A stretch of DNA of 64,000 bases, from NCBI RefSeq assembly GCF_001864895.1, contig NZ_MJGO01000002.1:27945-91944 (forward strand), read 5' to 3'. Source of the stretch: Curtobacterium sp. MCBA15_009 (GTDB lineage: Bacteria > Actinomycetota > Actinomycetes > Actinomycetales > Microbacteriaceae). Made by a program: the position numbers and the translations under genes. Under the pieces are notes generated by a model. It was not told where the DNA came from. It saw only the letters and a program-made list of their open reading frames with translations, and searched no databases. Positions 51,713 to 61,250 of this stretch are shown here, one piece after another (the first letter of the stretch is position 1; the number at the start of each line of letters is the position of its first letter).

Positions 51713-52810
51713 CTACCCGGCGAGCGTGCTCCGTCCCCGGCGGTGCCGTCGCCTCGTCGGGGCGGCGCCCTGCGGCGGTCCGCCGGGCTGCCGATCGGGA
51801 CGCCTGCGCTGCAGCAGCCGGATGACGGGTCGGTCGAACGCGAACCACACGACGACCGAGGCCACCACCGCTGCGGACACCGCTCCGACCACGGCCACGA
51901 CCGGGCCGCGGGCGTCCGACACCACCGCGGCCACCACGGCGACCGCGGCCGGAGCGACGATCGGGTGCGTCAGGTAGAGCGCGTACGAGGCGTCGCCGAG
52001 CGTGCGTCCGACGGGACCGGCCCGCCGGCCCCACGATCGTTCGCCGGCGACGGTGGTCAGGAGCACCAGCGCGGCCAGCGGCAGGAGCGACAGGCTCGGC
52101 ACGGAGGCCCCGGCCACGATCCCGACCAGGGTCCAGACCACCGTGATCGCTGCGATCCGCAGGACGAGCCGGCGCGTGGCGCGGTCGAGCGCCCAGGTGC
52201 CGATCGCCATGCCGACGAGGAAGCAGAGCACCCACCGGTTCGCGTGGAACTGCCACGTCGGCCACCCGCGACCGCGGACGGCCGAGAGCACCGCGAGCGC
52301 CACGAACACCGGCGCCGCCAGCCGGAACGGGTCGATCCGCGCCGCGAGGGCGATCGTGACCACCAGGTAGAACAGCAGCTCGAACGAGAGCGTCCACGTG
52401 ACCGTGTAGAACGGCTCGACCACACCGTTCGGCCCGCGACCGGGCAGGAAGAGGTACGAGAGCACGATGTACCCGGGGGAGGTCGCGGCCCGCTCGAGTG
52501 CCTGCGGCGCGACCACGAGCATCGCGAGCTTCACCGTCATGACCGCCCACGCGAGCGGCAGGATCCGGACGAGCCGTCGGCGCAGGAAGTCCCGCCAGGA
52601 CGGCCGTGGGGTGCGCTGCGTCACGAGCACGGCGACGAAGCCGCTGATCGCGAAGAAGACGGTGACACCGACCTGTCCCGTCGGAAGGTCGACCGCCGGC
52701 GTGCCGAAACGGGCGTGCAGGTAGATCGGCAGGTGCGCGCACACGACCAGGAGCGCTGCGACGAATCGCAGCACCTGGACACCGCCGAAGGACGGTCGGG
52801 CGACGGACAT
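51713..52810 (-). CDS. Acyltransferase family 3 membrane protein (OafA/YrhL-like)
   Basis: A 365-residue membrane acyltransferase with about 10 helices. The family motifs are VQVLRFVAALLVVCAHLPIY near the N-terminus and GVTVFFAISGFVAVLVTQR. Such proteins acetylate or succinylate surface polysaccharides using cytoplasmic acyl-CoA. The C-terminal 30 residues form a basic tail. The ATG at 52810 has GTGAGG 7 nt upstream. It marks the edge of the exopolysaccharide locus. Confidence 0.87.
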   Translation of the reverse strand: MSVARPSFGGVQVLRFVAALLVVCAHLPIYLHARFGTPAVDLPTGQVGVTVFFAISGFVAVLVTQRTPRPSWRDFLRRRLVRILPLAWAVMTVKLAMLVVAPQALERAATSPGYIVLSYLFLPGRGPNGVVEPFYTVTWTLSFELLFYLVVTIALAARIDPFRLAAPVFVALAVLSAVRGRGWPTWQFHANRWVLCFLVGMAIGTWALDRATRRLVLRIAAITVVWTLVGIVAGASVPSLSLLPLAALVLLTTVAGERSWGRRAGPVGRTLGDASYALYLTHPIVAPAAVAVVAAVVSDARGPVVAVVGAVSAAVVASVVVWFAFDRPVIRLLQRRRPDRQPGGPPQGAAPTRRRHRRGRSTLAG

Positions 52811-52953
52811 GCCTCCAGCCTCACCGGCAGGAACGCGCGTCGCGAACTCTCCAGATGTCGTGTTTCGCGGTGTCATCGCTCTCGTTCCCATCGCGTCCGC
52901 CATGCATTCGGAGGATTGCTCCGCTCGTCCGCGCCCTGCACAGGATGGGGCGC

Positions 52954-54612
52954 ATGGAACCCTCCTCGCGGCGCCTCCGGTCCGCCGATCCCCCTCGCCC
53001 CACCCGTCGCCGTTCGGCCGGGCTCATCGCGACCGTCGTCACCGGCGTCGTCCTCGCGGTCCTGCTCGCCGAGCACGGGCCGCCCCGATCCGCCCGTGCG
53101 GAACCCCGAGCCAGTCCGACGCCCTCGATCCGACCGATCGGGGGCAGCGGACTGTTCGGACCCGGCGAGCAGCCGCGCTTCACGGTCGCCGGGGTCGAAC
53201 GGGCCGCCGACGTCACGTGGAAGATCAACGACACGAGCGGCGCGATCGTCGACTCCGGAGCCGGACGCGCTGCGGCCCGGTCGGTCGAGGTCCAGCCGAC
53301 CGCTGTCCTGCCGTCCGGCACGTACCGCGTCACCGTGGACGTCGCCGGTGGGGCGACGACGTCCTACCGTTTCGTGCGCACGATCGCCGGGCCGACCGCC
53401 GAGGACACGTACTTCGGGCTCGCCGTCGACCCGGTGGCCGGGGCGCTCCCGACGCTCGACGCCCTCGGCGCGGGGACCTCCCGACAGGACCTCCAGTGGA
53501 GCGCTGTCGAGAAGCAGGCCGGCACCTTCGACTTCACCGCCGTCGACGCGCGCATCGACCCGCTCGTGCGCGACCGCGGCCTCAGCCCGCTCTTCGTCCT
53601 CGACTACGGCCACGTCGCGTACACCGGCGATGCGATGGCGCCGCCCGACGTGTCGAAGCCGGCGCAGGCCGCGGCGTGGGAGCGGTACGTCCGCGAGACC
53701 GTCACGCACATGCGCGAGCGGCACGCCGGAGCGGACCTGTCCTACGAGGTCTGGAACGAGTGGTCGAACAACCACGGCTCGCTGCCGGACACCCCTGCGG
53801 CGTACATCGAACTCGCCCGGGTCACCGCGGCGGTCATCCGCGACGCGGATCCCGACGCGACCATCGTCGGACCGGCCCAGAACGCGGTCGCCGGCCACGA
53901 GCTGCGGTGGCTGTCGGAGTGGTTCGCAGCCGGCGGCGCCGACCACGTGGACGCCGTGAGCATCCACCCGTACAACCAGCCGTGGGGTCCGGAGCACTGC
54001 GAGCCCACGAACCCGTGCATCGGCGACGCCCTGTTCTGGCTTCGCGAGACCGCCGACCGGTACCCGCGAGCCGACGGCACGGCACTGCCGATCTGGATCA
54101 CCGAGACCGGCTGGCCGACGCGGTTCGCCGGGCAGGGCTGGGTCGACCCGGACGACCAGACCGCGTACGTCCTGCGGACCTACGCCGTCGCGGCGCAGTT
54201 CGGCGTCGAACGCCTGTACCTGTTCGAGATGGCCGAGCCCTCGCTCGCCGACCCGGACGGCACCGCACGGACGTTCGGCCTGACGGGCAGCGCGGTCACC
54301 GGGTACGAGCCGAAGACCTCGGCCGCGGGGTGGGCGACGATGCAGCGCGTCCTCGCCGGCAAGCGGTACGTCCCCGAGCGCCGCGTCGGCGACCAGAGCG
54401 ACATGCTGTTCAGCTCGCCGGACGGACGACACCACACCCGGGTGGTCTGGCAGACGTCCTCGCGGTCCTCGGCGACACCCGTCCGCGTGGCGATGCGCGG
54501 CACCGGGACGATCGTGGAGCCGACCGGATCGGTGAAGACCGTGACCGCGACGGACGGCACGCTCGCCATGTCCGCGAAGTGGATCCCGCGGTTCGTCGTC
54601 TGGGACGACTAG
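52954..54612 (+). CDS. Secreted/anchored glycosidase, GH39 PslG-like
   Basis: A 552-residue protein with a membrane anchor or uncleaved signal near the N-terminus (AGLIATVVTGVVLAVLLAEH), a beta-sandwich-like segment (about 75-145) and a TIM barrel (about 150-480). The acid/base Glu269 in YEVWNEWSNNHGS and nucleophile Glu384 in IWITETGWP fit clan GH-A enzymes such as PslG. In Pseudomonas, PslG cuts the Psl exopolysaccharide during synthesis; the neighbours here suggest a similar job. ATG 52954 preferred over 52945. Confidence 0.8.
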   Translation: MEPSSRRLRSADPPRPTRRRSAGLIATVVTGVVLAVLLAEHGPPRSARAEPRASPTPSIRPIGGSGLFGPGEQPRFTVAGVERAADVTWKINDTSGAIVDSGAGRAAARSVEVQPTAVLPSGTYRVTVDVAGGATTSYRFVRTIAGPTAEDTYFGLAVDPVAGALPTLDALGAGTSRQDLQWSAVEKQAGTFDFTAVDARIDPLVRDRGLSPLFVLDYGHVAYTGDAMAPPDVSKPAQAAAWERYVRETVTHMRERHAGADLSYEVWNEWSNNHGSLPDTPAAYIELARVTAAVIRDADPDATIVGPAQNAVAGHELRWLSEWFAAGGADHVDAVSIHPYNQPWGPEHCEPTNPCIGDALFWLRETADRYPRADGTALPIWITETGWPTRFAGQGWVDPDDQTAYVLRTYAVAAQFGVERLYLFEMAEPSLADPDGTARTFGLTGSAVTGYEPKTSAAGWATMQRVLAGKRYVPERRVGDQSDMLFSSPDGRHHTRVVWQTSSRSSATPVRVAMRGTGTIVEPTGSVKTVTATDGTLAMSAKWIPRFVVWDD

Positions 54613-54620
54613 CGCACGAC

Positions 54621-54654
54621 GATCCCGCCGGCGCAGGGCTGCGTCGGCGGGATC
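54621..54654. terminator. Bidirectional terminator between PslG-like and GT2 genes
   Basis: Arms GATCCCGCCGGCGCA and TGCGTCGGCGGGATC pair over 15 bp with one G-U, around a 4-nt loop, between two convergent genes. Confidence 0.75.
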
Positions 54655-54671
54655 GGTGCCGGCGGGCACGG

Positions 54672-55592
54672 TCAGCGGACCGACGGCGTGGTCGCGGGGT
54701 CGAACGGGTGCCGAGCCCCGTGCCCGTCCGTCCCGCGCCACCCCTGCCAGCGGCCGTGGAGCTGGGCGCGCTGGAACCGCACCCCGTCGGCGTCGCGGCG
54801 CACCCGGGCCACGAGCACCGCGGCTGCCGACCGGGCGGTCCAGTACGCGGCCTGCCCCCGGAGCCCGTGCTTCCGCAGCACCCGCCCGAAGCCGCGGTTG
54901 TACCGCAGCACCTTCGCCAGGGTCTCGTCGGTCATGCCGTCGTGCCGGAAGTCGCCGTGCCGCACCGTGGTGTCCGGCATGTACGCGATCCGCGCACCGT
55001 TCCGCAGTGCCCGGATGACCAGGTCGTTCTCCTCACCGGAGCCGAACGGTGTCGCGGCACCGGTGCCGAGCGCGACGTCGAACAACCCGTTCTGCTCGAG
55101 CAGTTCGCGGCGCAGGAAGATCCCCGCGGCAACGATCGTGCGGGGGACCCGCCAGCTGGTCACCAGGCTCGGGCGTCCCTGCCAGCGCAGCATCGTGCCG
55201 CTGTCGTCCGACGCGCGACAGGGGATCGCGGCGCCGTCCAGGCCCCGGGCGTCCATCCGTTCGGAGAGCAGCTCGAGCACGCCGTCGTCGAACCAGCAGT
55301 CGTCGTCCGGGAACGCGACGATGTCGCCGCGGAGCACGGCGAGTCCACGGTTCCGCCCGCGGCTCACCCCGCGCACGACCGGTTCGTGGACGTGCTCGGC
55401 GTGGCCGGCGTCGATGAGGTCGCGCAGGACCGGGAGCGCGTCGGGCTCAGGGCGCTGCTCGACCACGGTGACGAAGACGGACACCCGAGCGCGGCGGATG
55501 GACTCGAGGCAGCGCTCGATGTGCTCCGGCGACCGGATGGTCGAGATGACGAGGTGGAAGCGGTGGGTCGCTGCAGCGGTGGCGTGGGTCAC
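54672..55592 (-). CDS. Glycosyltransferase family 2
   Basis: A 306-residue GT-A fold glycosyltransferase. The nucleotide-sugar metal site is in VAFPDDDCWFDDG, with GVSRGRNRGLAV before it and SGEENDLVIRALRNGARI (the catalytic acidic region) further on. No membrane helix is evident. It probably adds a sugar to the lipid-linked exopolysaccharide unit. The GTG at 55592 overlaps the pyruvyl transferase stop as GTGA. Confidence 0.88.
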   Translation of the reverse strand: MTHATAAATHRFHLVISTIRSPEHIERCLESIRRARVSVFVTVVEQRPEPDALPVLRDLIDAGHAEHVHEPVVRGVSRGRNRGLAVLRGDIVAFPDDDCWFDDGVLELLSERMDARGLDGAAIPCRASDDSGTMLRWQGRPSLVTSWRVPRTIVAAGIFLRRELLEQNGLFDVALGTGAATPFGSGEENDLVIRALRNGARIAYMPDTTVRHGDFRHDGMTDETLAKVLRYNRGFGRVLRKHGLRGQAAYWTARSAAAVLVARVRRDADGVRFQRAQLHGRWQGWRGTDGHGARHPFDPATTPSVR

Positions 55593-56665
55593 GACGACAC
55601 CGGACCCGTGTGCAGCAGGGCGGCCGTCGAGCGGCCCCCGCGGAGCCAGTCCACGAGCTCGCGCCGGATGCCCTCGAGCCGTTCCTGCAGGGCGAAGACC
55701 GTGCCCGTGGCCCCGGCACGGACGGCGTCGGCGCCGAGCATCGCACGGACGAGGGCGTCGACCGAGTGGCCCACCGAGACGGGCGCCGGCCCGCCGGTGA
55801 CGCTCGACCAGAAGTCGTCGCACTTCGAGGCGTAGGACAGCGGCACCGTCGGGACGTCGAGGGCGAGCGCTGCCACGACGCCGTGCAACCGCTCGGAGAC
55901 GACGAGGTCGCACCCGGCGAGCACCGACATCGTCGTGGCGACGTCGGTGTACTCGTGGACGGTCGACGGGGTCACGAGCCGTTCGGACAGCGCACGCGCC
56001 GCGGCGCGGTCCGGTCGTGAGAGTGCGAACGCGACGACCTCGTGCGTCCCGGTGGCGAGGGCGTGCTCGTCGACCGCCGCGGCGACCGTCTCGACGTCGA
56101 AGCGGGTCTGCGGGTCGGACCCCAGCGCGACACCGATCCGTCGTCGCCCGGGGGTGCCGGTCGGTTCCACGGACCGGACGAGCGGGTACAGGAGCGCCGG
56201 GTCGCCGCAGACCGTCGTCGGGCCGAGGTGTTCGGTGACCTCGTCCGCCGTGATCGGGCCGCGGACCCCGGCGAGGCGCATCCCGTCGAGCTCCTGCCAG
56301 GCGCTCCACTGTTGAGGGTGTCGGGAGAGGGCGTACGCGTCCGTCCGGGCGGCGGCGCCGAGCCCGACGCCGACGACGCCGGCCGCTCCGTAGTTCCGGA
56401 CGGCGAGCCGCGCGTGCTCCGCCCAGGCCTGGTACCCGATGGTCGTGCCGCCGCCGAGCAGGACGATGCGCTCCGAACCGACCAACCGGAATCGTTCGCG
56501 AGCGACCCGGGGCAGGGCGCGCAGGTACGCGCGGGTCGTCAGGGGCGCCTCGACGTCGAGGGGGTCGTCGAGCGCCGCTCGCCACGTCTCGTGCAGCAGG
56601 TCGTCGCCGAAGTTGCCGTTGCTCTGCCACCCGAGGTAGACGAGGGAGCGGCGGGTGGGTTTCAT
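55589..56665 (-). CDS. Polysaccharide pyruvyl transferase family protein
   Basis: A 358-residue member of the polysaccharide pyruvyl transferase family (ketal pyruvate addition from PEP), with GWQSNGNFGDDLLHETW at the N-terminus, IVLLGGGTTIGYQAW, and LVVSERLHGVVAALALDVP, the conserved C-terminal motif. It should decorate the repeat unit with acidic pyruvate ketals. Overlaps on both sides (ATGA and GTGA) place it in one operon with wzc and the GT2. Confidence 0.88.
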   Translation of the reverse strand: MKPTRRSLVYLGWQSNGNFGDDLLHETWRAALDDPLDVEAPLTTRAYLRALPRVARERFRLVGSERIVLLGGGTTIGYQAWAEHARLAVRNYGAAGVVGVGLGAAARTDAYALSRHPQQWSAWQELDGMRLAGVRGPITADEVTEHLGPTTVCGDPALLYPLVRSVEPTGTPGRRRIGVALGSDPQTRFDVETVAAAVDEHALATGTHEVVAFALSRPDRAAARALSERLVTPSTVHEYTDVATTMSVLAGCDLVVSERLHGVVAALALDVPTVPLSYASKCDDFWSSVTGGPAPVSVGHSVDALVRAMLGADAVRAGATGTVFALQERLEGIRRELVDWLRGGRSTAALLHTGPVSS

Positions 56666-58074
56666 CGGGGGTCCTTCGAGGAGAGGCGGGCGCGCGAGGC
56701 CCGGCGAGGACTCTCGCTGACCGGCGCGGACGGTTCGTAGTTGTAGTAGGTCTTGGCCCGGCGCTGCGGGGGCAGGCGGTTCACCACGAGGCCGAGCAGT
56801 CGGGCGCCCACCTGCGCCACGGTGCGCTCGGCGGTGGTGAAGTCGGCACGCTTCGTCTGGCCTTGCACGCTGACGACGAGCAGGACGCCGGAGCAGATCG
56901 CCCCGAGGACGGCCGGGTCGGTGACGGGCAGCATCGGCGGTGCGTCGACGATGACGTACTCGTACCGTGACTCGAGTTCACGGATCAGGTCGACCATCCG
57001 ACTCGAGCTGAGCAGCTCGCTCGGGTTCGGCGGCACGCGACCGGCGGCGAGGACGTGCAGCGGGTTGTCCGCGCCGATCTCCTGGACGGCGTCATCGAGG
57101 TCGACCTGCCGGGTGAGCACGGTCGACAGGCCGACGCGGCTCTCGATCCCCAAGTACACCCCGGTGGTCGGGCGACGCAGGTCGGCGTCGACGAGGACCA
57201 CCTTCGAGCCGTTCTGCGCGAGCATGAGCGCCAGGTTCACGGCAGTGGACGACTTGCCCTCGCCCGGAGTCGCACTCGTGACGACGATGCTCTGCGCCGC
57301 GCCGTCGAGGTTCGTGTAGGTCAGGTGCGTCCGGAGCTGTCGGAAGGCCTCGGCCCGGGTGCTGTACCGGTTGTCGAACGACACCAGGGGGTCCTTCGCG
57401 ATCGTGTCGTCGACGGCGAACTCGCCGAGGATGCTCGCGTCCGTGAGCCGACGCAGCGCCTCGAACGACCGCAGTCGGGTGTCGAGGACCTCGCGGAGGA
57501 CGGCCTGTGCGACGCCCAGGGCGAGGCCGGCGAGGACGCCGATCGCGATGTTGACCGGCAGGCGCGGAGCGAAGGGGACCGTCGGCGGGGACGCCCGCTG
57601 GAAGACGCTGAGGTTGACGAGGGAGTCGGCGGCCGACGTCGACCGCTCGACCTGCTCGACCACCTTGACGAGCTGGTCGGCGACGGCGTTGGCGATCGCC
57701 GCCGCCTGCTCCGGTGCGGTGTCCGTCGCGGTGATCGTGATGAGCACGGTGTCCGTCGTGGACTCCGCGGACACCACGCGGCTGAGGTCCGCGTCGGCGG
57801 GCAGCCCGAGTTGTCGAGCGGCGAGGCCGAGCACCCGCGGCGTGAGCGCGAGCTCCTCGTACGACTTCACGCGGGCGGCGGAGAAGTTGTTGCCCTGGCT
57901 CAGGTCGTTCACCGAGGCGCCCGACGCGACGGAGACGAAGACCGCGCTCGATGCCCGGTACTGCGGCGACTGCACGGCGGAGACGGCCGCCGCGAGGCCG
58001 GCCGCGAGCACGACCACCGCCACGACGGAGAGCCAACGGAGTCTCAGCAGGTCGACGAACTGCGCAAGCGTCAT
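56662..58074 (-). CDS. Wzc-like polysaccharide co-polymerase / tyrosine kinase
   Basis: A 470-residue fusion of a Wzz chain-length domain and a BY-kinase. Two membrane helices (about 14-34 and 175-197) flank an external domain with QYRASSAVFVS. The kinase domain has Walker A SATPGEGKSSTAVNLAL, Walker A' VVLVDADLRRP and Walker B YVIVDAPP. The C-terminal tail has only the short tyrosine cluster TYYNYEPS. The ATG at 58074 follows GAGGGGAAG. It controls polymer length, likely reversed by the phosphatase encoded on the other side of the promoter. Confidence 0.9.
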   Translation of the reverse strand: MTLAQFVDLLRLRWLSVVAVVVLAAGLAAAVSAVQSPQYRASSAVFVSVASGASVNDLSQGNNFSAARVKSYEELALTPRVLGLAARQLGLPADADLSRVVSAESTTDTVLITITATDTAPEQAAAIANAVADQLVKVVEQVERSTSAADSLVNLSVFQRASPPTVPFAPRLPVNIAIGVLAGLALGVAQAVLREVLDTRLRSFEALRRLTDASILGEFAVDDTIAKDPLVSFDNRYSTRAEAFRQLRTHLTYTNLDGAAQSIVVTSATPGEGKSSTAVNLALMLAQNGSKVVLVDADLRRPTTGVYLGIESRVGLSTVLTRQVDLDDAVQEIGADNPLHVLAAGRVPPNPSELLSSSRMVDLIRELESRYEYVIVDAPPMLPVTDPAVLGAICSGVLLVVSVQGQTKRADFTTAERTVAQVGARLLGLVVNRLPPQRRAKTYYNYEPSAPVSESPRRASRARLSSKDPR

Positions 58075-58160
58075 CGACGCACTTCCCCTCGATCGTTCTG
58101 TGTATGTGATACTCATAGTAGTAGATATGAAATACGACGGCAACCACGATCGGAGATGTC
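58075..58160. promoter_or_regulatory. AT-rich divergent promoter of wzc and wzy-like genes
   Basis: An 86-bp gap containing an AT-rich block at about 58098-58133 (GATACTCATAG and GATATGAAATAC), rare in this GC-rich window. It must carry promoters for both directions. TATGAAAT and, on the other strand, TACTAT are candidate -10 boxes. Confidence 0.5.
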
Positions 58161-59558
58161 ATGACGGTGTTGGGCATCGCGCTCCTCGGGGTGCTGGGCG
58201 TCACCCTGTCGATCCGGCCCGCCTGGTTGCCCGTGGTCCTCGGGGTGGCTGCCGGACTCCCCGCCTCCGCCGGCGTCGCCTTCGGCGAGAACGGCGTGCC
58301 GTTGTTCTCCGTCGCCGCGGCCGGGGCCGTCATCGCCCTGGTGGGCTCCCGAGGGCTCGGCACCGCACACTGGACCGCCAACGCGTTCGCCGTCCTCATC
58401 GCCTGGTCCGCCGTCATCACCGCCCTCGGGCCGTGGATGTTCGCCGGCATCCGGGTGCTCGTCCCGCGCGGGGGCGTCGACGAGCAGGTCCTGGACCCGG
58501 GCACGCTGCAGTACTCGGTCAGCACGGTCGCCCAGTTCGGGTACCTCGCGCTCTCGGCCTGCGCCACGCTCCACCTCGTCCGGGTCCGCGGCGCGGTGAC
58601 CGCCGCGGCCGTCGCGCTCGTCGTCGGCACGGTGCTCAGCTCGATCCGCGGCGTCATGGTCGCCGTCGGTGCGGACGTCCTCGCACCGCTCGTCGACACG
58701 ATGCCGAACATCCAGTACTCCGAGACCGATCCGGGAGACCGCCTGCGGGGTGTGCTGAGCGAGCCGAGCGAACTCGCGACGTTCTCACTCGCCGCAGCTG
58801 CGTTCGCGGTGGTCGCCGCGATGCGGGCGAACGGCCGGCGACGGCTTCTCTGGGCGGTCGTGTGCGCGCTCGCGTGCTCGAACCTGCTGCAGGCATCATC
58901 CGGGACCGCCGTGGTCGCGTCGGCCGTGTTCATCGCCTTCGGCCTCGTCGTCCTGGCCGTGCGGTACGTCGCCCGCGGCGGTACCGGGACGCCCTGGCTC
59001 GTCATCGGACTGCTCGTCGCCGGGATCGTCGCGCTCACCGCCGGCGACAGGCTGCTCGCGCCCGTCCAGGAGATCGTCGCCGACAAGGTCGGCAGCACCT
59101 CGTACAACGCCCGGACCGGCGCGGACACCTTCAGCTGGGGCGTCGTCGCGGACACCCTCGGCCTCGGCACCGGCCTCGGCGGCAACCGACCGTCGTCCTT
59201 CGCGCTCGCCCTGCTCTCCACCCTCGGCATCCCGGGGACCGTCGCGTTCACGGCGCTCGCCGTCGGGATCGTCGTCGCCGCGGTGCGGACGCCGAGGACG
59301 GTCCCGGCCGGGATCGCGCTCGTCGCCCTGCTCGTCGCGAAGGTCGTCGGCACGCCGGACTTCTCGACCCCGATCCTCTGGGTGCTCATCGCCGCGTGTG
59401 CCGTCCCGGCCTGGACGCGCGACCAACGGCCCGCTCCCGACACGGGTCGTCTCCGCCCAGGACCAGGACCAGGACCAGGACCAGGGCCCGGCGCCGAACA
59501 TCGACCACCTCCGACGCCCACCTCGCCCATCCCCATCCGGACAGGAGCCCGACCGTGA
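58161..59558 (+). CDS. O-antigen ligase/Wzy-like polymerase
   Basis: A 465-residue polytopic membrane protein with about 11-12 helices and a large extracellular loop region containing RLRGVLSEPSELATFSLAA, the type of arrangement seen in Wzy polymerases and O-antigen ligases. The family is poorly conserved, so the call rests on topology and context. The C-terminus is a Pro/Gly-rich tail coded by a hexanucleotide repeat. ATG 58161 with CGGAGAT upstream. Confidence 0.75.
   Translation: MTVLGIALLGVLGVTLSIRPAWLPVVLGVAAGLPASAGVAFGENGVPLFSVAAAGAVIALVGSRGLGTAHWTANAFAVLIAWSAVITALGPWMFAGIRVLVPRGGVDEQVLDPGTLQYSVSTVAQFGYLALSACATLHLVRVRGAVTAAAVALVVGTVLSSIRGVMVAVGADVLAPLVDTMPNIQYSETDPGDRLRGVLSEPSELATFSLAAAAFAVVAAMRANGRRRLLWAVVCALACSNLLQASSGTAVVASAVFIAFGLVVLAVRYVARGGTGTPWLVIGLLVAGIVALTAGDRLLAPVQEIVADKVGSTSYNARTGADTFSWGVVADTLGLGTGLGGNRPSSFALALLSTLGIPGTVAFTALAVGIVVAAVRTPRTVPAGIALVALLVAKVVGTPDFSTPILWVLIAACAVPAWTRDQRPAPDTGRLRPGPGPGPGPGPGAEHRPPPTPTSPIPIRTGARP
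59461..59484 (+). repeat. Hexanucleotide tandem repeat in the wzy-like gene
   Basis: Four perfect copies of GACCAG (plus a partial copy before) encode alternating Pro-Gly in the C-terminal tail. Changes in copy number would keep the frame. Confidence 0.8.
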
Positions 59559-60148
59559 CCGCCATCCTCATCGTCTGCGAGGGGAACGTCTGCCGCTCGC
59601 CCTACGTCGAACGAGTGCTCCAGGCCCGCCTCGACGCCGTCGCCCCCGGGCGCTTCCACGTGTCGAGCGCCGGGACCGCCGCGACGGCAGGGGCACCCGC
59701 GTTCCCCCGCTCCGCCGAGGCCGCCCAACGCCACGGTGCCGATCTCGAGGGCTTCGCATCGACCCCGCTGACCGCCGGGCTGCTCGCCGGTACGGACCTC
59801 GTGCTGACCATGGAGCGCGCGCACCGGGCCGCCGTCCTCGACCTCGCTCCCTCGTTGCTCCGTCGGACCTTCACGCTCCGCGAGTTCGGACGGCTCGTCC
59901 GGCCCCTGCTCGAGCAGGACGACGTCACCGAGGACTTCTGGGAGACCTTCCCCCGTCTCGTCGCCCGCTCCCGGCTCGCGACGACCCCGGCCACCCCCGA
60001 GGACGACGACGTCGACGACCCTGTGCGCGGGGACTCGATCGACCACGACCGCATGTGCGCGACCACCGACGCGGCGATGGACGCCGTCGTCGCCTGTGCG
60101 TCCCGAGCGGCGGAAGGAGCGGGCCGTGCGCGGACTGCTGGTGCATGA
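59555..60148 (+). CDS. Low-molecular-weight protein-tyrosine phosphatase (Wzb-like)
   Basis: A 197-residue LMW-PTP with the P-loop C8-x5-R14 in VCEGNVCRSPY and the general-acid region DVDDPVRGDS. It should dephosphorylate the Wzc-like kinase, with which it forms the usual capsule-synthesis pair. The GTG start overlaps the wzy-like stop as GTGA. It is longer than the typical 150 residues, mainly through an insert near 135-160. Confidence 0.88.
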   Translation: MTAILIVCEGNVCRSPYVERVLQARLDAVAPGRFHVSSAGTAATAGAPAFPRSAEAAQRHGADLEGFASTPLTAGLLAGTDLVLTMERAHRAAVLDLAPSLLRRTFTLREFGRLVRPLLEQDDVTEDFWETFPRLVARSRLATTPATPEDDDVDDPVRGDSIDHDRMCATTDAAMDAVVACASRAAEGAGRARTAGA

Positions 60149-61250
60149 GTGGATCGAGGCCGTCGGCGGCGCCGAACGCGTCCTCGACGCGATCGCGGAC
60201 GAGTACCCGGACGCCGACCTGTTCGGCCTGTGGAGCGACGCCCCCGGACGGTACCCCGGCCGTCGGGTGATCGAGAGCGCCCTCGCGAGGACCCCGCTCC
60301 GCGGGCGGAAGGCGCTCACCGTCCCGTTGCTGCCGGCCCTGTGGTCCGCAGGCCTGCGGGACCTCGGCCCGTACGACTGGGCGATCGTCAGCTCCCACCT
60401 CTTCGCGCACCAGGCACGGGTACCCGGCGTCGACCCCGAGCGGCAGTTCACCTACGTGCACACACCCGCCCGGTACCTGTGGAACCCGGAACTCGATGCG
60501 CGTGGCAGCTCGCTCGCCGCACGCGTCGCCGGGCCGGTCCTGCGGTCGGTCGATCGTCGCCGGGCGGCCGGCCTGCACCACGTCGCGGCGAACAGCCGGT
60601 TCGTGCAGCGCCGCATCCAGGACAGCTGGGGCGTCGACGCCGTCGTGGTCCACCCGCCGGTCGGGGTCGAGCGGCTCGCCGCCCACGACGACTGGGCGGA
60701 CGCCCTGGACGACCGCGAGCGGACGCTGCTCGAGTCCCTGCCGGGCGGGTTCGTGCTCGGGGCGTCCCGCTTCGTGCCGTACAAGCGACTCGACGTGGTG
60801 GTCGACGCGGGTCGGGCTGCCGGTCGCCCGGTGGTCCTGGCCGGTGACGGCCCGGACCTCGAACGGCTCCGGGCGCACGCGGACGCGTCCGGGGCGGACG
60901 TCCGGATCGTCGTGCGTCCCTCGGACGCCCTGCTGGCCGCGCTGTTGCAGCGGGCGGCGGTCTACGTGTTCCCACCGGTGGAGGACTTCGGCATCATGCC
61001 GGTCGAGGCGATGGCACTCGGCACCCCGGTCGTCGTGAACGCGGTGGGCGGTGCCGGTGACTCGGTCCAGGCCGGGCGCAGCGGCGTCGTCGTCGAGGAC
61101 TTCCGCGACTGCACCCTGCGCGCGGCCGTCGACGCCGCGGTCGGCCTCGACCCGGACGCCTGTCGGGCGCGCGCGCAGGACTTCTCCACGGCGCGCTTCC
61201 GCCGCGAGGTCCGTGCGTGGACCGGCATCGAGAGCGCCGTCCGCGTCTGA
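60126..61250 (+). CDS. Glycosyltransferase family 4
   Basis: A 374-residue GT-B fold glycosyltransferase: N-terminal VHEWIEAVGGAERVL, SSHLFAHQARVPG, and the donor-binding C-terminal half with GASRFVPYKRLDVVVDA and EDFGIMPVEAMALGTPVV (the E-x7-E motif of GT4). The GTG at 60126 has GGAAGGAG 6 nt upstream and overlaps the phosphatase gene by 23 bp, so it is translated in the same operon. Confidence 0.9.
   Translation: MRGLLVHEWIEAVGGAERVLDAIADEYPDADLFGLWSDAPGRYPGRRVIESALARTPLRGRKALTVPLLPALWSAGLRDLGPYDWAIVSSHLFAHQARVPGVDPERQFTYVHTPARYLWNPELDARGSSLAARVAGPVLRSVDRRRAAGLHHVAANSRFVQRRIQDSWGVDAVVVHPPVGVERLAAHDDWADALDDRERTLLESLPGGFVLGASRFVPYKRLDVVVDAGRAAGRPVVLAGDGPDLERLRAHADASGADVRIVVRPSDALLAALLQRAAVYVFPPVEDFGIMPVEAMALGTPVVVNAVGGAGDSVQAGRSGVVVEDFRDCTLRAAVDAAVGLDPDACRARAQDFSTARFRREVRAWTGIESAVRV

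Noticed and set aside
52873..60451. Very long antisense frames (over 600 and 1100 residues) across the exopolysaccharide genes
   Set aside because: The opposite strand carries well-supported enzymes with intact motifs; these frames are low-complexity shadows.
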